Positions 18,754 to 30,128 are shown, counted from the stretch's first letter. The stretch is 64,000 bases of DNA from Oleiphilus messinensis (GCF_002162375.1 NZ_CP021425.1:2477501-2541500); one strand, 5' to 3'. The notes: generated from the sequence alone by a model not told the origin. Made by a program: numbers and translations.

Positions 18754-19824
18754 ATGTTGTTTTCGGTTTGGGTTAAGCGTACATTGCTGGCCGTGGTGCT
18801 ATTGATTCTTGTCGTATTATTCTTAGTTGCCTATGGTCATCAGAGAATCCATGCGGAATTAAGCGGGGTGACTACACCGGTTACCTTTGAAGTCAGGCGG
18901 GGCGACACGCTTGGTAATGTGGCAGATCGTTTGCAATCTGCTGCTGTGCTTTCAGAATCAGGTGTGGTGTCAGACATAACGTTATACCGGCTGTATTCTC
19001 GATTCGGGCCTGATCAAGGCTATCTGAAGGCTGGGGAGTATACGATTCCGGTAGGGGTGACAATCCCTGGACTGGATCAGTTGCTAAAATCCGGGAGTGT
19101 GAATGCTTATCAGGTTACCTTCATAGAGGGTTGGACATTTACCGATGTTTTGAAAGCCCTGGAAAATCAGCCAAAGCTCGATCATCAGTTACAAGGCCTT
19201 GATACCGATGCGATACTCAAGGTGCTTGACCTTGAAATAAGTCACCCGGAAGGGTGGTTTTTTCCGGATACTTATCAGTACGTAAAGGGCGATAGTGATA
19301 TTCAGCTCTTGCGGGCTGCACATGCAAAAATGAAAGAAACTTTGATGGCAGCCTGGAATCAGCATTTAGCCTCCGGGCGAGAATTGCCGCTCAAGTCTCC
19401 ATACGAAACATTAATCCTGGCATCGATTGTCGAGAAAGAGACTGGGGCAAAAGGTGAGCGTGAAATAATTGCGGGTGTGTTTATCCGCAGATTGCTGAAG
19501 CGGATGAGGTTGCAAACGGATCCAACGGTTATTTATGGTATGGGTAAGGACTATCAGGGTAATATATCCCGTGCAGATTTGAGGCGGGTGACACCTTACA
19601 ATACCTATAAAATTAAAGGACTACCCCCAACACCCATCGCCATGCCTGGAAAAGCATCTATTCAGGCGGTACTTAATCCTGATGAATCCAACTATCTGTA
19701 CTTTGTTGCTAAAGGTGATGGCAGTCATCAATTTTCAGAAACATTGAAGGCGCATACGCGTGCCGTTAGAGAATATCAAATAGAGCGGCGCAAGCAAAAC
19801 TATCGCTCCGCTCCGCAGCAGTAG
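18754..19824 (+). CDS. mltG: Endolytic murein transglycosylase MltG
   Basis: A YceG-like lytic transglycosylase that cuts nascent peptidoglycan strands at the inner membrane. It has a single N-terminal transmembrane helix (about 9-27), a LysM-like segment (FEVRRGDTLGNVADRL) and the catalytic region IVEKETG at 225-231, followed by MRLQTDPTVIYGMG. The length is 356 residues, close to the family norm. It lies between pabC and tmk, its usual place. Confidence 0.94.
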   Translation: MLFSVWVKRTLLAVVLLILVVLFLVAYGHQRIHAELSGVTTPVTFEVRRGDTLGNVADRLQSAAVLSESGVVSDITLYRLYSRFGPDQGYLKAGEYTIPVGVTIPGLDQLLKSGSVNAYQVTFIEGWTFTDVLKALENQPKLDHQLQGLDTDAILKVLDLEISHPEGWFFPDTYQYVKGDSDIQLLRAAHAKMKETLMAAWNQHLASGRELPLKSPYETLILASIVEKETGAKGEREIIAGVFIRRLLKRMRLQTDPTVIYGMGKDYQGNISRADLRRVTPYNTYKIKGLPPTPIAMPGKASIQAVLNPDESNYLYFVAKGDGSHQFSETLKAHTRAVREYQIERRKQNYRSAPQQ

Positions 19825-19852
19825 TCTGCAGTTTAGGGGATTTCCATAAAAT

Positions 19853-20488
19853 ATGAAGTATGAAATAACACCCGGCAAATTTATCACGTTCGAAGGTGGT
19901 GAGGGCGTCGGTAAATCCACTAATATCCGTTTTGTTCAGGCATGGCTTGAAGCCCGTGGAATTGAGTGTCGTGTCACCCGTGAGCCAGGGGGGACCCCTT
20001 TGGCTGAGGATATTAGGTCGATTTTGCTGGCGGCTCGTGATGAGTCTGTCGATCCAATGGCAGAATTGCTATTGGTTTTTGCTGCACGTGCTCAGCATGT
20101 CAATCAGTTGATCAAGCCTGCATTGGAGGAGGGAACCTGGGTGTTGTGTGATCGATTTACAGATGCAACCTATGCCTATCAGGGGGCTGGCAGAGGCCTG
20201 GATCTGGAACAAATAGAGCAATTGGAAAATCTGGTACAAGGCGGATTTCGTCCGGATTGTACGGTAATACTTGATGCGCCGGTAGAGATCGGTATGTCGA
20301 GAGCGAAGAATCGAGGACAGTTAGATCGGTTTGAGCAAGAGCAGCGTGAGTTTTTCGAAAAAATACGTGGGTTTTATCGTGGGTTGGCCAACGCGGGCGG
20401 GCAGAGTCGGTATGCTCTCGTGGATGCCAGTGTTGATCTGGAGAGCGTGCAGGAGCAATTGTCTGTAATATTGCAGCGCCTTGTTTAG
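19853..20488 (+). CDS. tmk: Thymidylate kinase
   Basis: dTMP kinase, 211 residues, with the P-loop FEGGEGVGKST (13-23), the DR(F/Y) motif VLCDRFTDATYAYQGAGRG and the TREPGGTPLAE segment. It ends the plsX-to-tmk run. In Pseudomonas the run continues with holB, a pilZ gene and tatD; here the next gene is acnB in the opposite direction, only 65 bp away. Confidence 0.96.
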   Translation: MKYEITPGKFITFEGGEGVGKSTNIRFVQAWLEARGIECRVTREPGGTPLAEDIRSILLAARDESVDPMAELLLVFAARAQHVNQLIKPALEEGTWVLCDRFTDATYAYQGAGRGLDLEQIEQLENLVQGGFRPDCTVILDAPVEIGMSRAKNRGQLDRFEQEQREFFEKIRGFYRGLANAGGQSRYALVDASVDLESVQEQLSVILQRLV

Positions 20489-20514
20489 TATTTTTAACAA
20501 GCGGTTGATTCAAA

Positions 20515-20540
20515 TAAAAAAGCCCCCGAAAACGGGGGCT
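20515..20540 (-). terminator. Rho-independent terminator of acnB
   Basis: AGCCCCCG (20521-20528) pairs with CGGGGGCT (20533-20540) across an AAAA loop. The A-run at about 20516-20521 becomes a U-tract on the minus strand, so it terminates acnB. On the plus strand it forms the same hairpin behind tmk but lacks a U-tract. Confidence 0.9.
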
Positions 20541-20553
20541 TGATCGGTCAAGC

Positions 20554-23142
20554 TTAAGCGGACTGATCAGCAGACTCTGCTGCCTTCTGGTACGCTTCCA
20601 TCTTGTCGAAGTTCAGGTAACGATAGATTTCGCCAGACATGTTATTAAGGTCTTTAGCGAACTCCATGTACTCTTCTTTCGAAGGCAGTTTACCCAATAT
20701 TGCACCGACAGAGGCCAGCTCTGCAGAAGTCAGGTAAACATTTGCGCCGTCACCTAAACGGTTCGGGAAATTACGGGTAGAGGTAGACAGAACTGTGCTT
20801 TGTGGTGCAACACGAGCCTGGTTACCCATGCACAGAGAGCAGCCTGGCATCTCTGTACGAACACCGCTTTTGCCGAAGGTGTTGTAGTAGCCTTCTTCCA
20901 TCAGCTGTGCTGCATCCATTTTGGTTGGTGGTGCAACCCAGAAACGGGTTTTCAAAGCGTCTTTGTTTTGTTCAAGCAGTTTACCGGCGGCACGGAAGTG
21001 ACCAATGTTGGTCATACAAGAACCCACGAAGACTTCATCGACTTTGTTGCCAGCAACTTCAGACAGCACTTTTGCGTCGTCTGGATCGTTCGGGCAGCAT
21101 ACGATTGGTTCGTTGATGTCAGCCAGGTCGATTTCGATTACTGCGGCGTAATCTGCGTCAGCGTCTGCTCGCATTTGACTTGGGTTGGCCAGCCATTCTT
21201 CCATTGCCTGGGCGCGACGCTCTAATGTGCGTGGGTCGCCATAACCTTCAGCAATCATCCAGCGTAGCATAACAATGTTGGAGCGCAGGTATTCTGAAAC
21301 GGAATCGTCAGACAGGGTGATTGTACAGCCTGCTGCAGAGCGTTCTGCAGATGCGTCAGACAATTCAAATGCCTGTTCTACGGTCAGGTGGTCCAGACCT
21401 TCGATTTCGAGAACCCGTCCTGAGAAGATGTTCTTCTTGCCTTTCTTCTCAACCGTCAGCAAGCCTTGCTTGATGGCATACAGTGGAATGGCGTGAACCA
21501 GGTCACGCAGGGTGATGCCAGGTTGCATTTCACCTTTGAAGCGAACCAGTACCGATTCAGGCATATCCAGTGGCATTACACCGGTTGCTGCCGCGAAAGC
21601 CACCAAGCCTGATCCTGCAGGGAAAGAAATGCCCAGAGGGAAGCGAGTGTGAGAATCGCCACCGGTACCAACGGTATCTGGAAGCAACATGCGGTTCAGC
21701 CAGGAGTGAATTACGCCGTCACCAGGACGCAATGAAACACCACCACGGGTCATGATGAAATCAGGCAGGGAGTGTTGCATTTCAACGTCAACTGGCTTTG
21801 GATACGCTGCTGTGTGACAGAAGGATTGCATAACCAGATCTGCAGAGAAGCCCAGGCATGCCAAATCTTTCAGTTCATCACGGGTCATTGGACCGGTGGT
21901 GTCCTGCGATCCGACGGTAGTCATTTTCGGTTCGCAGTATTGGCCGGGGCGTACGCCATCTACGCCACATGCTTTACCGACCATTTTTTGTGCCAGGGTA
22001 AAGCCTTTGTCGCTTGCTTCCGGATCAACAGGGCGGCGGAAAATTTCGGATGGTTCCAGGCCTAAAGCAGTACGTGCTTTGTCGGTCAAGCCACGACCAA
22101 TGATCAGGTTGATCCGGCCGCCAGCCTGAACTTCATCCAGGATTACATCAGATTTGAATCCGAACTCGGACAGCACATCACCGGACTCGGATAGAATTTT
22201 GCCGTCATATGGACGAATCTCGATGATATCACCCATGTTAAGCTCATCAACAGGCGCTTCAAATACCAGTGCGCCGGCATCTTCCATGGTGTTAAAGAAG
22301 ATCGGTGCAACTTTGCCACCGATACAAATACCGCCACCACGTTTGTTTGGAACGCCAGGAATGTCATCGCCGAAGAACCACAGAACGGAGTTCGTGGCAG
22401 ACTTACGTGATGAGCCGGTGCCAACAACGTCACCAACGAATGCAACTTGAATGCCTTTGGCCTTGATCTCGTCGATTTGCGCCATTGGGCCAGTTACGCC
22501 AGGCTCTTCAGGGTTCAGTCCTTCCCGAGCCATTTTGTAAGCTGCGCGTGCGTGCAGTGGGATATCCGGTCTGGACCACGCATCTGGAGCAGGGGACAGG
22601 TCATCAGTGTTGGTTTCACCGGTTACTTTGAAAACGGCTACTTTGATGCTTTCTGCAACTTTAGGGCGTTGAGTAAACCATTCTGCATCGGCCCAGGATT
22701 GCATTACTGCTTTCGCATGTTCATTGCCCGCTTTTGCTTTCTCTTCAACATCGTGAAATGCATCGAACATCAAAAGGGTTGTTTTCAATTGCTCGCCTGC
22801 CAGGCTGCCCAATGTTGCATCATCCAGCAAGCTGACCAGTGTTTCGATGTTGTAACCACCGTGCATCAGACCCAGCAACTCAACCGCTTTTTCTTTGCTG
22901 ACCAGTGGTGAGTTCGCTTCGCCCTTGGCGATTGCAGACAGGAAACCCGCTTTTACGTAAGCGGCTTCGTCAACTCCTGGTGGCACGCGGTTAGCCAAAA
23001 GATCCAGCAGCGTCTCTTCTTCACCTGCTGGTGGTGCTTTCAGCAACTCGACCAACCCATTTACTTGTTCAGCGTTCAATGGCTTGGGAGGTACTCCCGA
23101 AGCCGCGCGTTCTTCTACGTGTTTGCGATAAGCATCTAGCAC
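20554..23142 (-). CDS. acnB: Aconitate hydratase B
   Basis: The main TCA-cycle aconitase (citrate to isocitrate; also 2-methylaconitate hydration), cytosolic, with a [4Fe-4S] cluster. The whole sequence follows E. coli AcnB, including [44 protein letters not shown], a cysteine in [11 protein letters not shown], and the cluster cysteines in [12 protein letters not shown]. The frame is open 33 codons further upstream, but the family N-terminus is [12 protein letters not shown]; a GTG at 23142 with a GAGGG site 7 nt away gives 862 residues, the usual length. It is divergent from miaE. Confidence 0.96.
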   Translation of the reverse strand: MLDAYRKHVEERAASGVPPKPLNAEQVNGLVELLKAPPAGEEETLLDLLANRVPPGVDEAAYVKAGFLSAIAKGEANSPLVSKEKAVELLGLMHGGYNIETLVSLLDDATLGSLAGEQLKTTLLMFDAFHDVEEKAKAGNEHAKAVMQSWADAEWFTQRPKVAESIKVAVFKVTGETNTDDLSPAPDAWSRPDIPLHARAAYKMAREGLNPEEPGVTGPMAQIDEIKAKGIQVAFVGDVVGTGSSRKSATNSVLWFFGDDIPGVPNKRGGGICIGGKVAPIFFNTMEDAGALVFEAPVDELNMGDIIEIRPYDGKILSESGDVLSEFGFKSDVILDEVQAGGRINLIIGRGLTDKARTALGLEPSEIFRRPVDPEASDKGFTLAQKMVGKACGVDGVRPGQYCEPKMTTVGSQDTTGPMTRDELKDLACLGFSADLVMQSFCHTAAYPKPVDVEMQHSLPDFIMTRGGVSLRPGDGVIHSWLNRMLLPDTVGTGGDSHTRFPLGISFPAGSGLVAFAAATGVMPLDMPESVLVRFKGEMQPGITLRDLVHAIPLYAIKQGLLTVEKKGKKNIFSGRVLEIEGLDHLTVEQAFELSDASAERSAAGCTITLSDDSVSEYLRSNIVMLRWMIAEGYGDPRTLERRAQAMEEWLANPSQMRADADADYAAVIEIDLADINEPIVCCPNDPDDAKVLSEVAGNKVDEVFVGSCMTNIGHFRAAGKLLEQNKDALKTRFWVAPPTKMDAAQLMEEGYYNTFGKSGVRTEMPGCSLCMGNQARVAPQSTVLSTSTRNFPNRLGDGANVYLTSAELASVGAILGKLPSKEEYMEFAKDLNNMSGEIYRYLNFDKMEAYQKAAESADQSA

Positions 23143-23380
23143 GATAAAACCCTCATCAATCAGTATAAGCTCCCCTTTTGAGGGAGATTTGGTAGCCATA
23201 CCAAAATTTAAGCCGGCGTATTTTAGGGTAAATGACGCCAAAAGTTAAGGTCTGGCACAGGTTCTCGTTATTGTATACTGGATAACGATGACTGCAAGCG
23301 TTGTGATATCAGGGAAATTTGAGGGTGTTCAAACCTTTTCTGAAGTGGGCGTTGGCTTTTGATTGCGGTATACTGCGCCC

Positions 23381-23394
23381 CCTCAGCGCTGAGG
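23381..23394. promoter_or_regulatory. 14-bp perfect palindrome upstream of miaE
   Basis: CCTCAGCGCTGAGG is a perfect palindrome 60 bp before the miaE ATG. It lies just downstream of a TATACT hexamer (23369-23374) that could be a -10 box, so it would cover the first transcribed bases. It may be an operator; no regulator is known to me for this sequence. Confidence 0.35.
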
Positions 23395-23453
23395 TGTGTT
23401 CCGGGTTGGGGATGTTTTAGAGAAAACCGTCTTAAGAAGTGAGTGTTGTATTT

Positions 23454-24083
23454 ATGGTCGATTTGACAGAAATAAAAGCGTTTCTGGCGTGTGAAACACC
23501 CGCTAAATGGGTGGAGAACGCGCTAGCTAATCAGCCTCTCATGCTTATTGATCACGCTCATTGTGAAAAAAAGGCAGCGTCTACGGCGCTTAATTTAATG
23601 TATCGCTACGTTGATAAGCCGGATTTGTTGAATAAAATGTCAAGACTCGCTCGTGAAGAATTGCGTCACTTTGAGCAGGTGCTGGCGATTATGCAAAAAC
23701 GGGGGATAGCCTACGACCATTTGTCTCCAGCACGCTATGCTGGTGGTTTGCGAGCCCATTGTCGGACAAGTGATCCCGGGAAATTGATTGATACACTGAT
23801 CGTTGGGGCCTTTATTGAGGCGCGCTCCTGCGAGCGGTTCGCCTGTGTTGCACCGTTCCTGGATCATGAGTTGCAGCAGTTTTACATGTCTTTGCTAAAG
23901 TCCGAGTCCAGGCATTTCAAAGACTACCTGAAGTTGGCTTCAAAGTATTCGGATGAACCCATAAACGAGCGCGTTGCATTTTTTGCGGAGGCGGAAGCCC
24001 GTCTTATTCTGGATTCTGATGATGAGTTTCGTTTCCACAGTGGCCCGGTCAAAACTGATGCCATACAACCTGAAGCGGTTTGA
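23454..24083 (+). CDS. miaE: tRNA-(ms2io6A)-hydroxylase MiaE
   Basis: A non-haem diiron monooxygenase that hydroxylates 2-methylthio-N6-isopentenyl-adenosine at position 37 of tRNAs reading U-starting codons. It is 209 residues from the ATG at 23454, with two ExxH iron motifs (REELRHFEQV and KSESRHFKDY) and further glutamates in HCEKKAAS and IEARSCERF. A GTG at 23439 is an alternative start. The reaction needs O2, so the modification reports on oxygen supply, which fits a genome with cbb3 oxidase. Confidence 0.92.
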   Translation: MVDLTEIKAFLACETPAKWVENALANQPLMLIDHAHCEKKAASTALNLMYRYVDKPDLLNKMSRLAREELRHFEQVLAIMQKRGIAYDHLSPARYAGGLRAHCRTSDPGKLIDTLIVGAFIEARSCERFACVAPFLDHELQQFYMSLLKSESRHFKDYLKLASKYSDEPINERVAFFAEAEARLILDSDDEFRFHSGPVKTDAIQPEAV

Positions 24084-24190
24084 TGAGATTGGATAAAATT
24101 GTAAGCCTGCAGCGATACGCAGCACTGTAAGGGTGCCAGATGATGTATCGCTGTCAGGGGTTGCGGTGAGCTTGAAAGTGTTTCGCCGAT

Positions 24191-24925
24191 TTAAAGCTTT
24201 ATCGGCTCATGCAGAAGCTGATACTCACCGTTTTCGAGCCAGCGCAAGTACCACAGACTGTTTTCCCAATCACCCAAAACGATACGTTTGGCAGGCTGGC
24301 TGAGAATTGTCAGGTCGTGGATCTTCGGCCGATGAGTGTGGCCTTGAATCAGGTATTGAGCCTGGTGATGGGTCATCACGCTTTCTACTTCTGCTTCAGT
24401 TACATCCATAATCTCGTTCGATTTGGACGAGTTCTGAGCTTGGCTGAGTTGGCGCATTTGTTTGGCTACGAGTTTCCGCTCGTCTAGTGATCGGGCCAGA
24501 AATGCGGCTTGGGATACCGGTGTCCGAACCGTTTTGCGGAAGTGCATATACCCTGTATCCCGTGTGCAAAGACTGTCACCATGCATTAATAGCACCGGGG
24601 TGCCGTAGAGCGAAATGACGGCTTCCTCGGGTAGCAGCTCCATTCCTGAGCGTGTTGCATAGTCTTGCTGTAGCAGGAAATCCCGGTTTCCATGTTGGAA
24701 GTAAATGGTGGTGCCGGAATTTTTGAGTGCCAGGAGTTGCTCGGCAATGGTGTTCTGGAGTGGGGTATGCTCATCATCGCCAATCCAGGCCTCAAAAAGG
24801 TCTCCCAAGATGTAGAGCCGATCCGCATTGTGACATTTGTGTTCAAGAAACGAGATAAACGCGTCCGTAATCTCCGGGCGCGTTTCCTCAAGATGTAGAT
24901 CTGATATGAATACTGTGCAACTCAT
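24191..24925 (-). CDS. lpxH: UDP-2,3-diacylglucosamine diphosphatase LpxH
   Basis: A Mn-dependent metallophosphoesterase that makes lipid X in lipid A synthesis, at the inner membrane. Motifs are FISDLHLEE, ILGDLFEAWIGDD, QHGNRDFLL, LMHGDSLCTRD and IQGHTHRP. The start MSCTVFISDLH at 24925 matches the family; upstream in-frame codons read back into ppiB. It is 244 residues and begins 4 bp after the ppiB stop, so ppiB-lpxH is an operon as in Pseudomonas. Confidence 0.95.
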   Translation of the reverse strand: MSCTVFISDLHLEETRPEITDAFISFLEHKCHNADRLYILGDLFEAWIGDDEHTPLQNTIAEQLLALKNSGTTIYFQHGNRDFLLQQDYATRSGMELLPEEAVISLYGTPVLLMHGDSLCTRDTGYMHFRKTVRTPVSQAAFLARSLDERKLVAKQMRQLSQAQNSSKSNEIMDVTEAEVESVMTHHQAQYLIQGHTHRPKIHDLTILSQPAKRIVLGDWENSLWYLRWLENGEYQLLHEPIKL

Positions 24926-24929
24926 GCTG

Positions 24930-25424
24930 TTATTCAATAATCTCGGCAGTCTCGATAATAACGTCTTCAACGGGGACATCTTGATGGCCGGCGCGCATCG
25001 TGGTTGAAACTTCCTTGATTTTGTTTACAACGTCCAGGCCATCTACGACTTCGCCAAAAACTGCATAGCCCCAGCCTTCAACGGTTTCGGCTGTGAAATC
25101 AAGAAATCCGTTGTCCGCGACGTTAATGAAAAACTGTGCGCTGGCTGAGTGTGGATCCATTGTGCGCGCCATTGCGACCGTGCCAATTTTGTTGCTTAAT
25201 CCATTTTTGGCCTCATTCTGGATCGGCTCCCGCGTTTTCTTGGGAGACATGCCAGGCTCAAACCCGCCGCCTTGAATCATGAAATTTTTAATAACCCGGT
25301 GAAATATCAAACCGTTGTAGTAGCCTTCTTTGACGTAGGTTTCGAAGTTTGCTGCTGTAACGGGCGCTTTTTCATGGTCAAGTTTAAGGGTGATTTCACC
25401 CATGTTGGTTTTGAGTTTAATCAT
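24930..25424 (-). CDS. ppiB: Peptidyl-prolyl cis-trans isomerase B (cyclophilin)
   Basis: Cytosolic cyclophilin of 164 residues with no signal peptide. Conserved active-site segments are [31 protein letters not shown] and [16 protein letters not shown]. It is the first gene of the ppiB-lpxH operon and is divergent from glnS, the same arrangement as in Pseudomonas. Confidence 0.96.
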   Translation of the reverse strand: MIKLKTNMGEITLKLDHEKAPVTAANFETYVKEGYYNGLIFHRVIKNFMIQGGGFEPGMSPKKTREPIQNEAKNGLSNKIGTVAMARTMDPHSASAQFFINVADNGFLDFTAETVEGWGYAVFGEVVDGLDVVNKIKEVSTTMRAGHQDVPVEDVIIETAEIIE

Positions 25425-25602
25425 TCAGATTGGTCCATTTTTGTGCCATTAATTCAGTGTACCGGTAAGTCGGGACAGGGTTTCATCCGGTATTGTATTA
25501 AAACCTCAAAAGAAATACATATTTTATCGTTCTTAAGTGAGGAATTTTTTTTCTCAGCATTTATAATGCGGTGTTTCATTCTTCGGGTTTACAGAAAAGG
25601 TT

Positions 25603-27288
25603 ATGGCAGACAAAGAACTAAAAACCAGTGGTCATTTTATTAAGCAAATTATCGATAAGGATGTGGCGAACGGAAAACACGATGGCAATGTTTGTACCCG
25701 ATTCCCGCCAGAGCCAAATGGCTTTCTTCATATCGGGCATGCAAAGTCAATTTGCCTCAATTTTGGTTTGGTGCAGGCTTATGAGGGTGGCGTTTGCAAT
25801 CTTCGATTTGATGACACTAACCCGGAGAAAGAAGAGCAGGTCTATATCGATGCAATTCAGGATGATGTGAAATGGCTCGGCTACCAGTGGAATGGTCCGG
25901 TTCGTCATGCTTCAGCCTATTTTGATGAGTTATACAACTATGCGTTGGAGCTGATCAGGTCTGGCAAAGCTTATGTCTGTAGTTTGTCACCAGAGGAGGC
26001 CAGACAAAGTCGTGGCAGTCTCACTGAACCAGGAATCGATAGTCCATATCGTGATCGGTCGGTAGAAGAAAATCTGGACTTGCTCGAGCGGATGAAGAAT
26101 GGGGAGTTCCCCGATGGCGCTCACGCCTTGAGAGCGAAAATCGATATGGCTTCCCCGAACCTTAACATGCGAGATCCGATACTGTATCGCATTCGTAATG
26201 TGGAGCATCATCAAACCGGGAATAAATGGTGCATTTATCCGATGTACGATTTTACCCATCCGATTTCTGATGCTTTGGAGGGGATTACCCATTCACTTTG
26301 TACTTTGGAGTTTGAAGATCATCGCCCATTGTACGACTGGGTGCTGGATAACATCACGATTTCGTGTCACCCGCAGCAGATTGAATTTGCCCGGTTAAAC
26401 TTGAATTACACGGTCACCAGTAAGCGCAAGCTCAAAAAACTGGTTGATGATGGGGTTGTTGCCGGGTGGGATGATCCTCGAATGCCAACCATCGCTGGAA
26501 TGCGCAGGCGTGGGTTTACCCCGGAATCAATCCGGAACTTCTGTGAGTCGGTTGGTATCACCCGTAGTGAGGGTGTCGTGGATGTTGCCATGCTTGAGCA
26601 TGCGATCCGGGATGACCTGAATAATCGTGCGCCAAGAGCAATGTGTGTGCTTAATCCGATCAAGTTGACGCTGCGTAACTATCCCGAAGATAAAATTGAA
26701 TCGCTGGAGGTGCCCGTGCATCCCCAGATCGAGGAAATGGGCAAGCGGGCCGTTTATTGGAGCAGGAATCTGTTGATTGATGCGGATGATTTTGCTATCG
26801 AAGCGCCCAAAAAATGGAAGCGTTTAGCGCCTGATTTTGCGGTCCGACTCCGGGGGGGCTATGTTGTCACCTGTAAGGAGTTTGTGACAAATGATGAAGG
26901 GGAAGTGATTGAAGTCATCGCAGAGTTTGATCCGGAGACCCTTGGTAAAAATCCTGAAGGTTACAAGGCGAAAGGGGTGATCCACTGGGTGTGTCAGGAG
27001 AAGAACACGCCGGTCGAGGTGCGATTGTATGATCGACTGTTCAATGTGCCCAGCCCCGATGGTAAAGGTGTGGAGGACTTCACTCAGAATATAAACCCTG
27101 AGTCGCTCACCGTTTTGTCGGGTGCAGTAGGTGAATATTCATTGTCGGATAAAAACTCGGATCTTCCCTACCAATTTGAGCGCGAAGGTTATTTTTATCG
27201 AGACGACAAGTCAGAATCGAACGGTAAGCTGGTTTTCAATCGAACCGTTACGCTTCGGGACTCCTGGTCAAAGATAGAAGGCAAGTAA
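25603..27288 (+). CDS. glnS: Glutaminyl-tRNA synthetase
   Basis: A class I aminoacyl-tRNA synthetase of 561 residues. The HIGH motif is [15 protein letters not shown] and the KMSKS-equivalent is VTSKRKL. The anticodon-binding beta-barrels fill the C-terminal third. An AAAGG site precedes the ATG. It is followed by cysS after about 60 bp, consistent with shared transcription. Confidence 0.97.
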   Translation: MADKELKTSGHFIKQIIDKDVANGKHDGNVCTRFPPEPNGFLHIGHAKSICLNFGLVQAYEGGVCNLRFDDTNPEKEEQVYIDAIQDDVKWLGYQWNGPVRHASAYFDELYNYALELIRSGKAYVCSLSPEEARQSRGSLTEPGIDSPYRDRSVEENLDLLERMKNGEFPDGAHALRAKIDMASPNLNMRDPILYRIRNVEHHQTGNKWCIYPMYDFTHPISDALEGITHSLCTLEFEDHRPLYDWVLDNITISCHPQQIEFARLNLNYTVTSKRKLKKLVDDGVVAGWDDPRMPTIAGMRRRGFTPESIRNFCESVGITRSEGVVDVAMLEHAIRDDLNNRAPRAMCVLNPIKLTLRNYPEDKIESLEVPVHPQIEEMGKRAVYWSRNLLIDADDFAIEAPKKWKRLAPDFAVRLRGGYVVTCKEFVTNDEGEVIEVIAEFDPETLGKNPEGYKAKGVIHWVCQEKNTPVEVRLYDRLFNVPSPDGKGVEDFTQNINPESLTVLSGAVGEYSLSDKNSDLPYQFEREGYFYRDDKSESNGKLVFNRTVTLRDSWSKIEGK

Positions 27289-27351
27289 TATAGCGACTAT
27301 ATCCTCATCGATTGGTGGGGATTATCAAATATCCATTAACTTAGTGAGAGA

Positions 27352-28737
27352 GTGAGAGTGATCGAGTTATACAACAGTCTTAGCCAACAGAAAGAGATCT
27401 TTAAGCCAATGGTTGAAGGCAAGGTCAAAATGTATGTCTGTGGAATGACTGTTTACGACTACTGTCACATCGGTCACGCTCGGGTTATGGTGGTGTTTGA
27501 TATGATATCCCGCTATCTTCGGGAACGGGGTTATGATGTTTCTTATGTGCGTAATATTACAGATGTGGACGACAAGATTTTTGCGCGAGCCGCAGAAAAT
27601 GGAGAAAGTTTTACTGAGTTGACCGAGCGCTTTATCGGTGCAATGCATGAGGATGAGCGTGCATTGGGAGTGTTGCCGCCTACCTCGGAACCCCGGGCAA
27701 CGGCTCATATGCAGCAGATCGTCGACATGATTTCGGTGTTAATGGAGAAGGGCGTAGCCTATCAGGCTGATAATGGCGATGTTTATTTCAATATTGCGCA
27801 GTTTCCGACTTATGGCAAGCTAAGTAAGCGAAAAGTGGAGGAATTGCTGGCCGGTGCCCGGGTTAGTGTTGAGGATTTGAAGCGAGATCCTTTGGACTTT
27901 GTATTATGGAAGTCGGCAAAGCCGGGTGAGGCGAGTTGGACATCGCCATGGGGTGAGGGGCGTCCAGGTTGGCATATCGAGTGTTCTGCGATGTCGACTC
28001 ATTGTCTTGGTAATACCTTTGATATTCATGGAGGAGGCCCGGATCTTAAGTTTCCTCATCATGAAAACGAAATAGCACAGTCCGAAGCAGCAACTGGTGA
28101 GCACTTTGTGAATTACTGGATGCATGCGGGAGCGGTTCGGGTTAATAAGGAAAAAATGTCCAAATCTCTTGGGAATTTTTTCACAATTCGTGAAGTGTTG
28201 GCGCAATACCAGCCTGAAGTTGTGCGTTTTTTTCTGCTGGGCAGTCATTACCGCAGTCAGGTTGATTATTCTGAGGACAGTTTGCAGGAAGCAAAAGCTG
28301 CGCTTGACCGCTTTTATCATGGGTTGCGAGGTGTTGCCACGGAATCTGAGTATGATTCTGCTTACGTCAACCGTTTTTATGGGGCCATGGATGATGACTT
28401 CAATACGCCGGAAGCAATTGCTGTACTTCATGAGTTGGTTAAAGATCTGAATAATGCCAAGAAAGAGCAGGGTGAACATGCTGTTTGTTTGGCCGCAACA
28501 CTCAAATTTTTAGGTGGGATTCTGGGGCTGTTTGAAACCGACCCTGAAGTCTATTTGCAGTCCGGGGCGGGATCCTCGGATATTTCAGCTGAAGAAATAG
28601 AGGCTTTCATCGCTAAGCGGGCTCAGGCGAGACTCGATAAAAATTGGGCTGAATCTGATCGAATCCGGGATGCGTTGAAAGAAAAAGGGATTACTTTAGA
28701 TGATTCCCGCGACGGCACCACCTGGCGGCGCGGATAG
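27352..28737 (+). CDS. cysS: Cysteinyl-tRNA synthetase
   Basis: A class I synthetase of 461 residues with the zinc and HIGH region [18 protein letters not shown], further zinc ligands in [10 protein letters not shown] and the KMSKS motif [10 protein letters not shown]. The start is GTG at 27352 or GTG at 27358; there is no suitable ATG. A bidirectional terminator follows. Confidence 0.96.
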   Translation: MRVIELYNSLSQQKEIFKPMVEGKVKMYVCGMTVYDYCHIGHARVMVVFDMISRYLRERGYDVSYVRNITDVDDKIFARAAENGESFTELTERFIGAMHEDERALGVLPPTSEPRATAHMQQIVDMISVLMEKGVAYQADNGDVYFNIAQFPTYGKLSKRKVEELLAGARVSVEDLKRDPLDFVLWKSAKPGEASWTSPWGEGRPGWHIECSAMSTHCLGNTFDIHGGGPDLKFPHHENEIAQSEAATGEHFVNYWMHAGAVRVNKEKMSKSLGNFFTIREVLAQYQPEVVRFFLLGSHYRSQVDYSEDSLQEAKAALDRFYHGLRGVATESEYDSAYVNRFYGAMDDDFNTPEAIAVLHELVKDLNNAKKEQGEHAVCLAATLKFLGGILGLFETDPEVYLQSGAGSSDISAEEIEAFIAKRAQARLDKNWAESDRIRDALKEKGITLDDSRDGTTWRRG

Positions 28738-28758
28738 GTCTGCGCACTGTAATATGAA

Positions 28759-28790
28759 ATAAAAAAGAAGCCTTGTTGCTTCTTTTTTAT
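28759..28790. terminator. Bidirectional terminator between cysS and folD
   Basis: AAAAAAGAAGC and GCTTCTTTTTT form a symmetrical hairpin with a 6-nt loop (28761-28788). It has a U-run on both strands, so it can end cysS (plus) and folD (minus). Confidence 0.88.
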
Positions 28791-28848
28791 TGTCTGGCGC
28801 TTTGAGTCTGGTTTTTTGTTTTATTTTGGCGTGATTGGCTGCACTGGG

Positions 28849-29700
28849 CTAATCATGCAGTTCTGCAGCTTGAAGTGTATTTTGCATCAGTGTTGCAACG
28901 GTCATTGGGCCTACTCCGCCTGGGACTGGGGTAATCCAGCTGGCTTTGTTTTTGGCCACTTCAAATTCGACATCACCTGTCAACTTTCCGTTCTCCAGGC
29001 GATTTATGCCTACATCGATGACTATCGCACCCGGCTTGATCCAGTCGCCTTTTACCAGTGCGGGAATGCCAACACCGACAACCAGAATGTCTGCCTGTGC
29101 TACTTTTGTGGCCAAGTCTTGGGTGAATTTGTGTGTAACTGTAACGGTTGCGCCTGCAAGTAATAGCTCAAGTGCCATCGGGCGTCCAACAATGTTTGAA
29201 GCGCCGACGATCACTGCGTCTTTGCCTTTAACTTCGAGTCCAGTGTGATGTAATAGCGTCATAACACCCTTTGGGGTGCAAGGGCGGAGCAGTGGCATAC
29301 GTTGCGCCAGGCGGCCTACATTAAATGGGTGGAAACCATCCACATCCTTGTTTGGAGCAATTCTTTCCAAAATAGCATTGGCATCAAGGTGCGCAGGAAG
29401 TGGTAGCTGTACGAGAATGCCGTCGATGGTGTCATCCTGGTTCAGATCATCAATGATCGCTTCAAGTTCAGGCTGTGTAATGTCTTCTGCACGTTCAATA
29501 TTTTTTGAAATAAAGCCGGTATCTTTACAGGCATTTATTTTGTTGCGGACATAAACAGAAGATGCAGGATCGTTGCCAATTAAAACGACTGCAAGGCCTG
29601 GGGCTCGTTGGCCCTTTTCGAGTCGAGCTTGCACTGCTTTGCCGATATCTTCACGTATGGATCGTGCAATGGCGTTACCATCAATGAGTTGTGCTGTCAT
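28849..29700 (-). CDS. folD: Methylenetetrahydrofolate dehydrogenase/cyclohydrolase FolD
   Basis: A bifunctional one-carbon enzyme (5,10-methylene-THF to 10-formyl-THF), 283 residues. Signatures are [14 protein letters not shown] (with the catalytic lysine region), [26 protein letters not shown] (NADP site) and the C-terminal [13 protein letters not shown]. It faces cysS and is divergent from the tRNA cluster. Confidence 0.96.
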   Translation of the reverse strand: MTAQLIDGNAIARSIREDIGKAVQARLEKGQRAPGLAVVLIGNDPASSVYVRNKINACKDTGFISKNIERAEDITQPELEAIIDDLNQDDTIDGILVQLPLPAHLDANAILERIAPNKDVDGFHPFNVGRLAQRMPLLRPCTPKGVMTLLHHTGLEVKGKDAVIVGASNIVGRPMALELLLAGATVTVTHKFTQDLATKVAQADILVVGVGIPALVKGDWIKPGAIVIDVGINRLENGKLTGDVEFEVAKNKASWITPVPGGVGPMTVATLMQNTLQAAELHD

Positions 29701-30128
29701 AGTGTTATGTACGCGGTTCTCTGAGTTCTGAATGGGAAATATGAAAAGTGGCTATTTTCGCATTAATGTTAGCCAATAAAAAGCAAAATTCCCCGGCTGG
29801 AGCTAAAGCTGTGGTTGAAGCAAGGTATTCTGGTGTTCCGCAATTGTGGTTGCCTGTCGGTATGTATCTAATCATCCCGGTTGTATTTGTTAGTTTTGAT
29901 AGTGTTTGACGGGGTAGAAATAGTGTTTGCCGGCATACTGATAATTGATGTATCGGGTGATCGGGTCGGATTTTTGCGATAAAAAGCAGTATTTGGTGAA
30001 AATAAAAGCGATTTGGTGCCAGTGTGGACGAAATTTTAATTAAGTTGTAAAAAAGCTGATATAACAGTTGACGAGAGTGAAAACGATCAGTATTATTCGC
30101 GCCATCTTTGCTGAGACGCACAAGTTGT
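29701..30128. other. folD/tRNA intergenic region
   Basis: This 428-bp divergent spacer holds the tRNA promoter at its right end. I see no credible protein gene; an open frame on the minus strand (29705-30121) has low-complexity composition and no family features. Confidence 0.5.
30068..30096 (+). promoter_or_regulatory. Sigma-70 promoter of the tRNA cluster
   Basis: The -35 box TTGACG (30068-30073), a 17-bp spacer and the -10 box TATTAT (30091-30096) are followed by the GC-rich stretch CGCGCC. GC-rich discriminators are typical of stringently controlled stable-RNA promoters. The first tRNA starts 33 bp downstream. Confidence 0.8.

Noticed and set aside
22447-22911. 154-codon plus-strand frame inside acnB
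   Set aside because: It is a shadow of the highly conserved acnB gene.
29705-30121. 138-codon minus-strand open frame between folD and the tRNAs
   Set aside because: It covers the tRNA promoter, has no family features and no ribosome-binding site.
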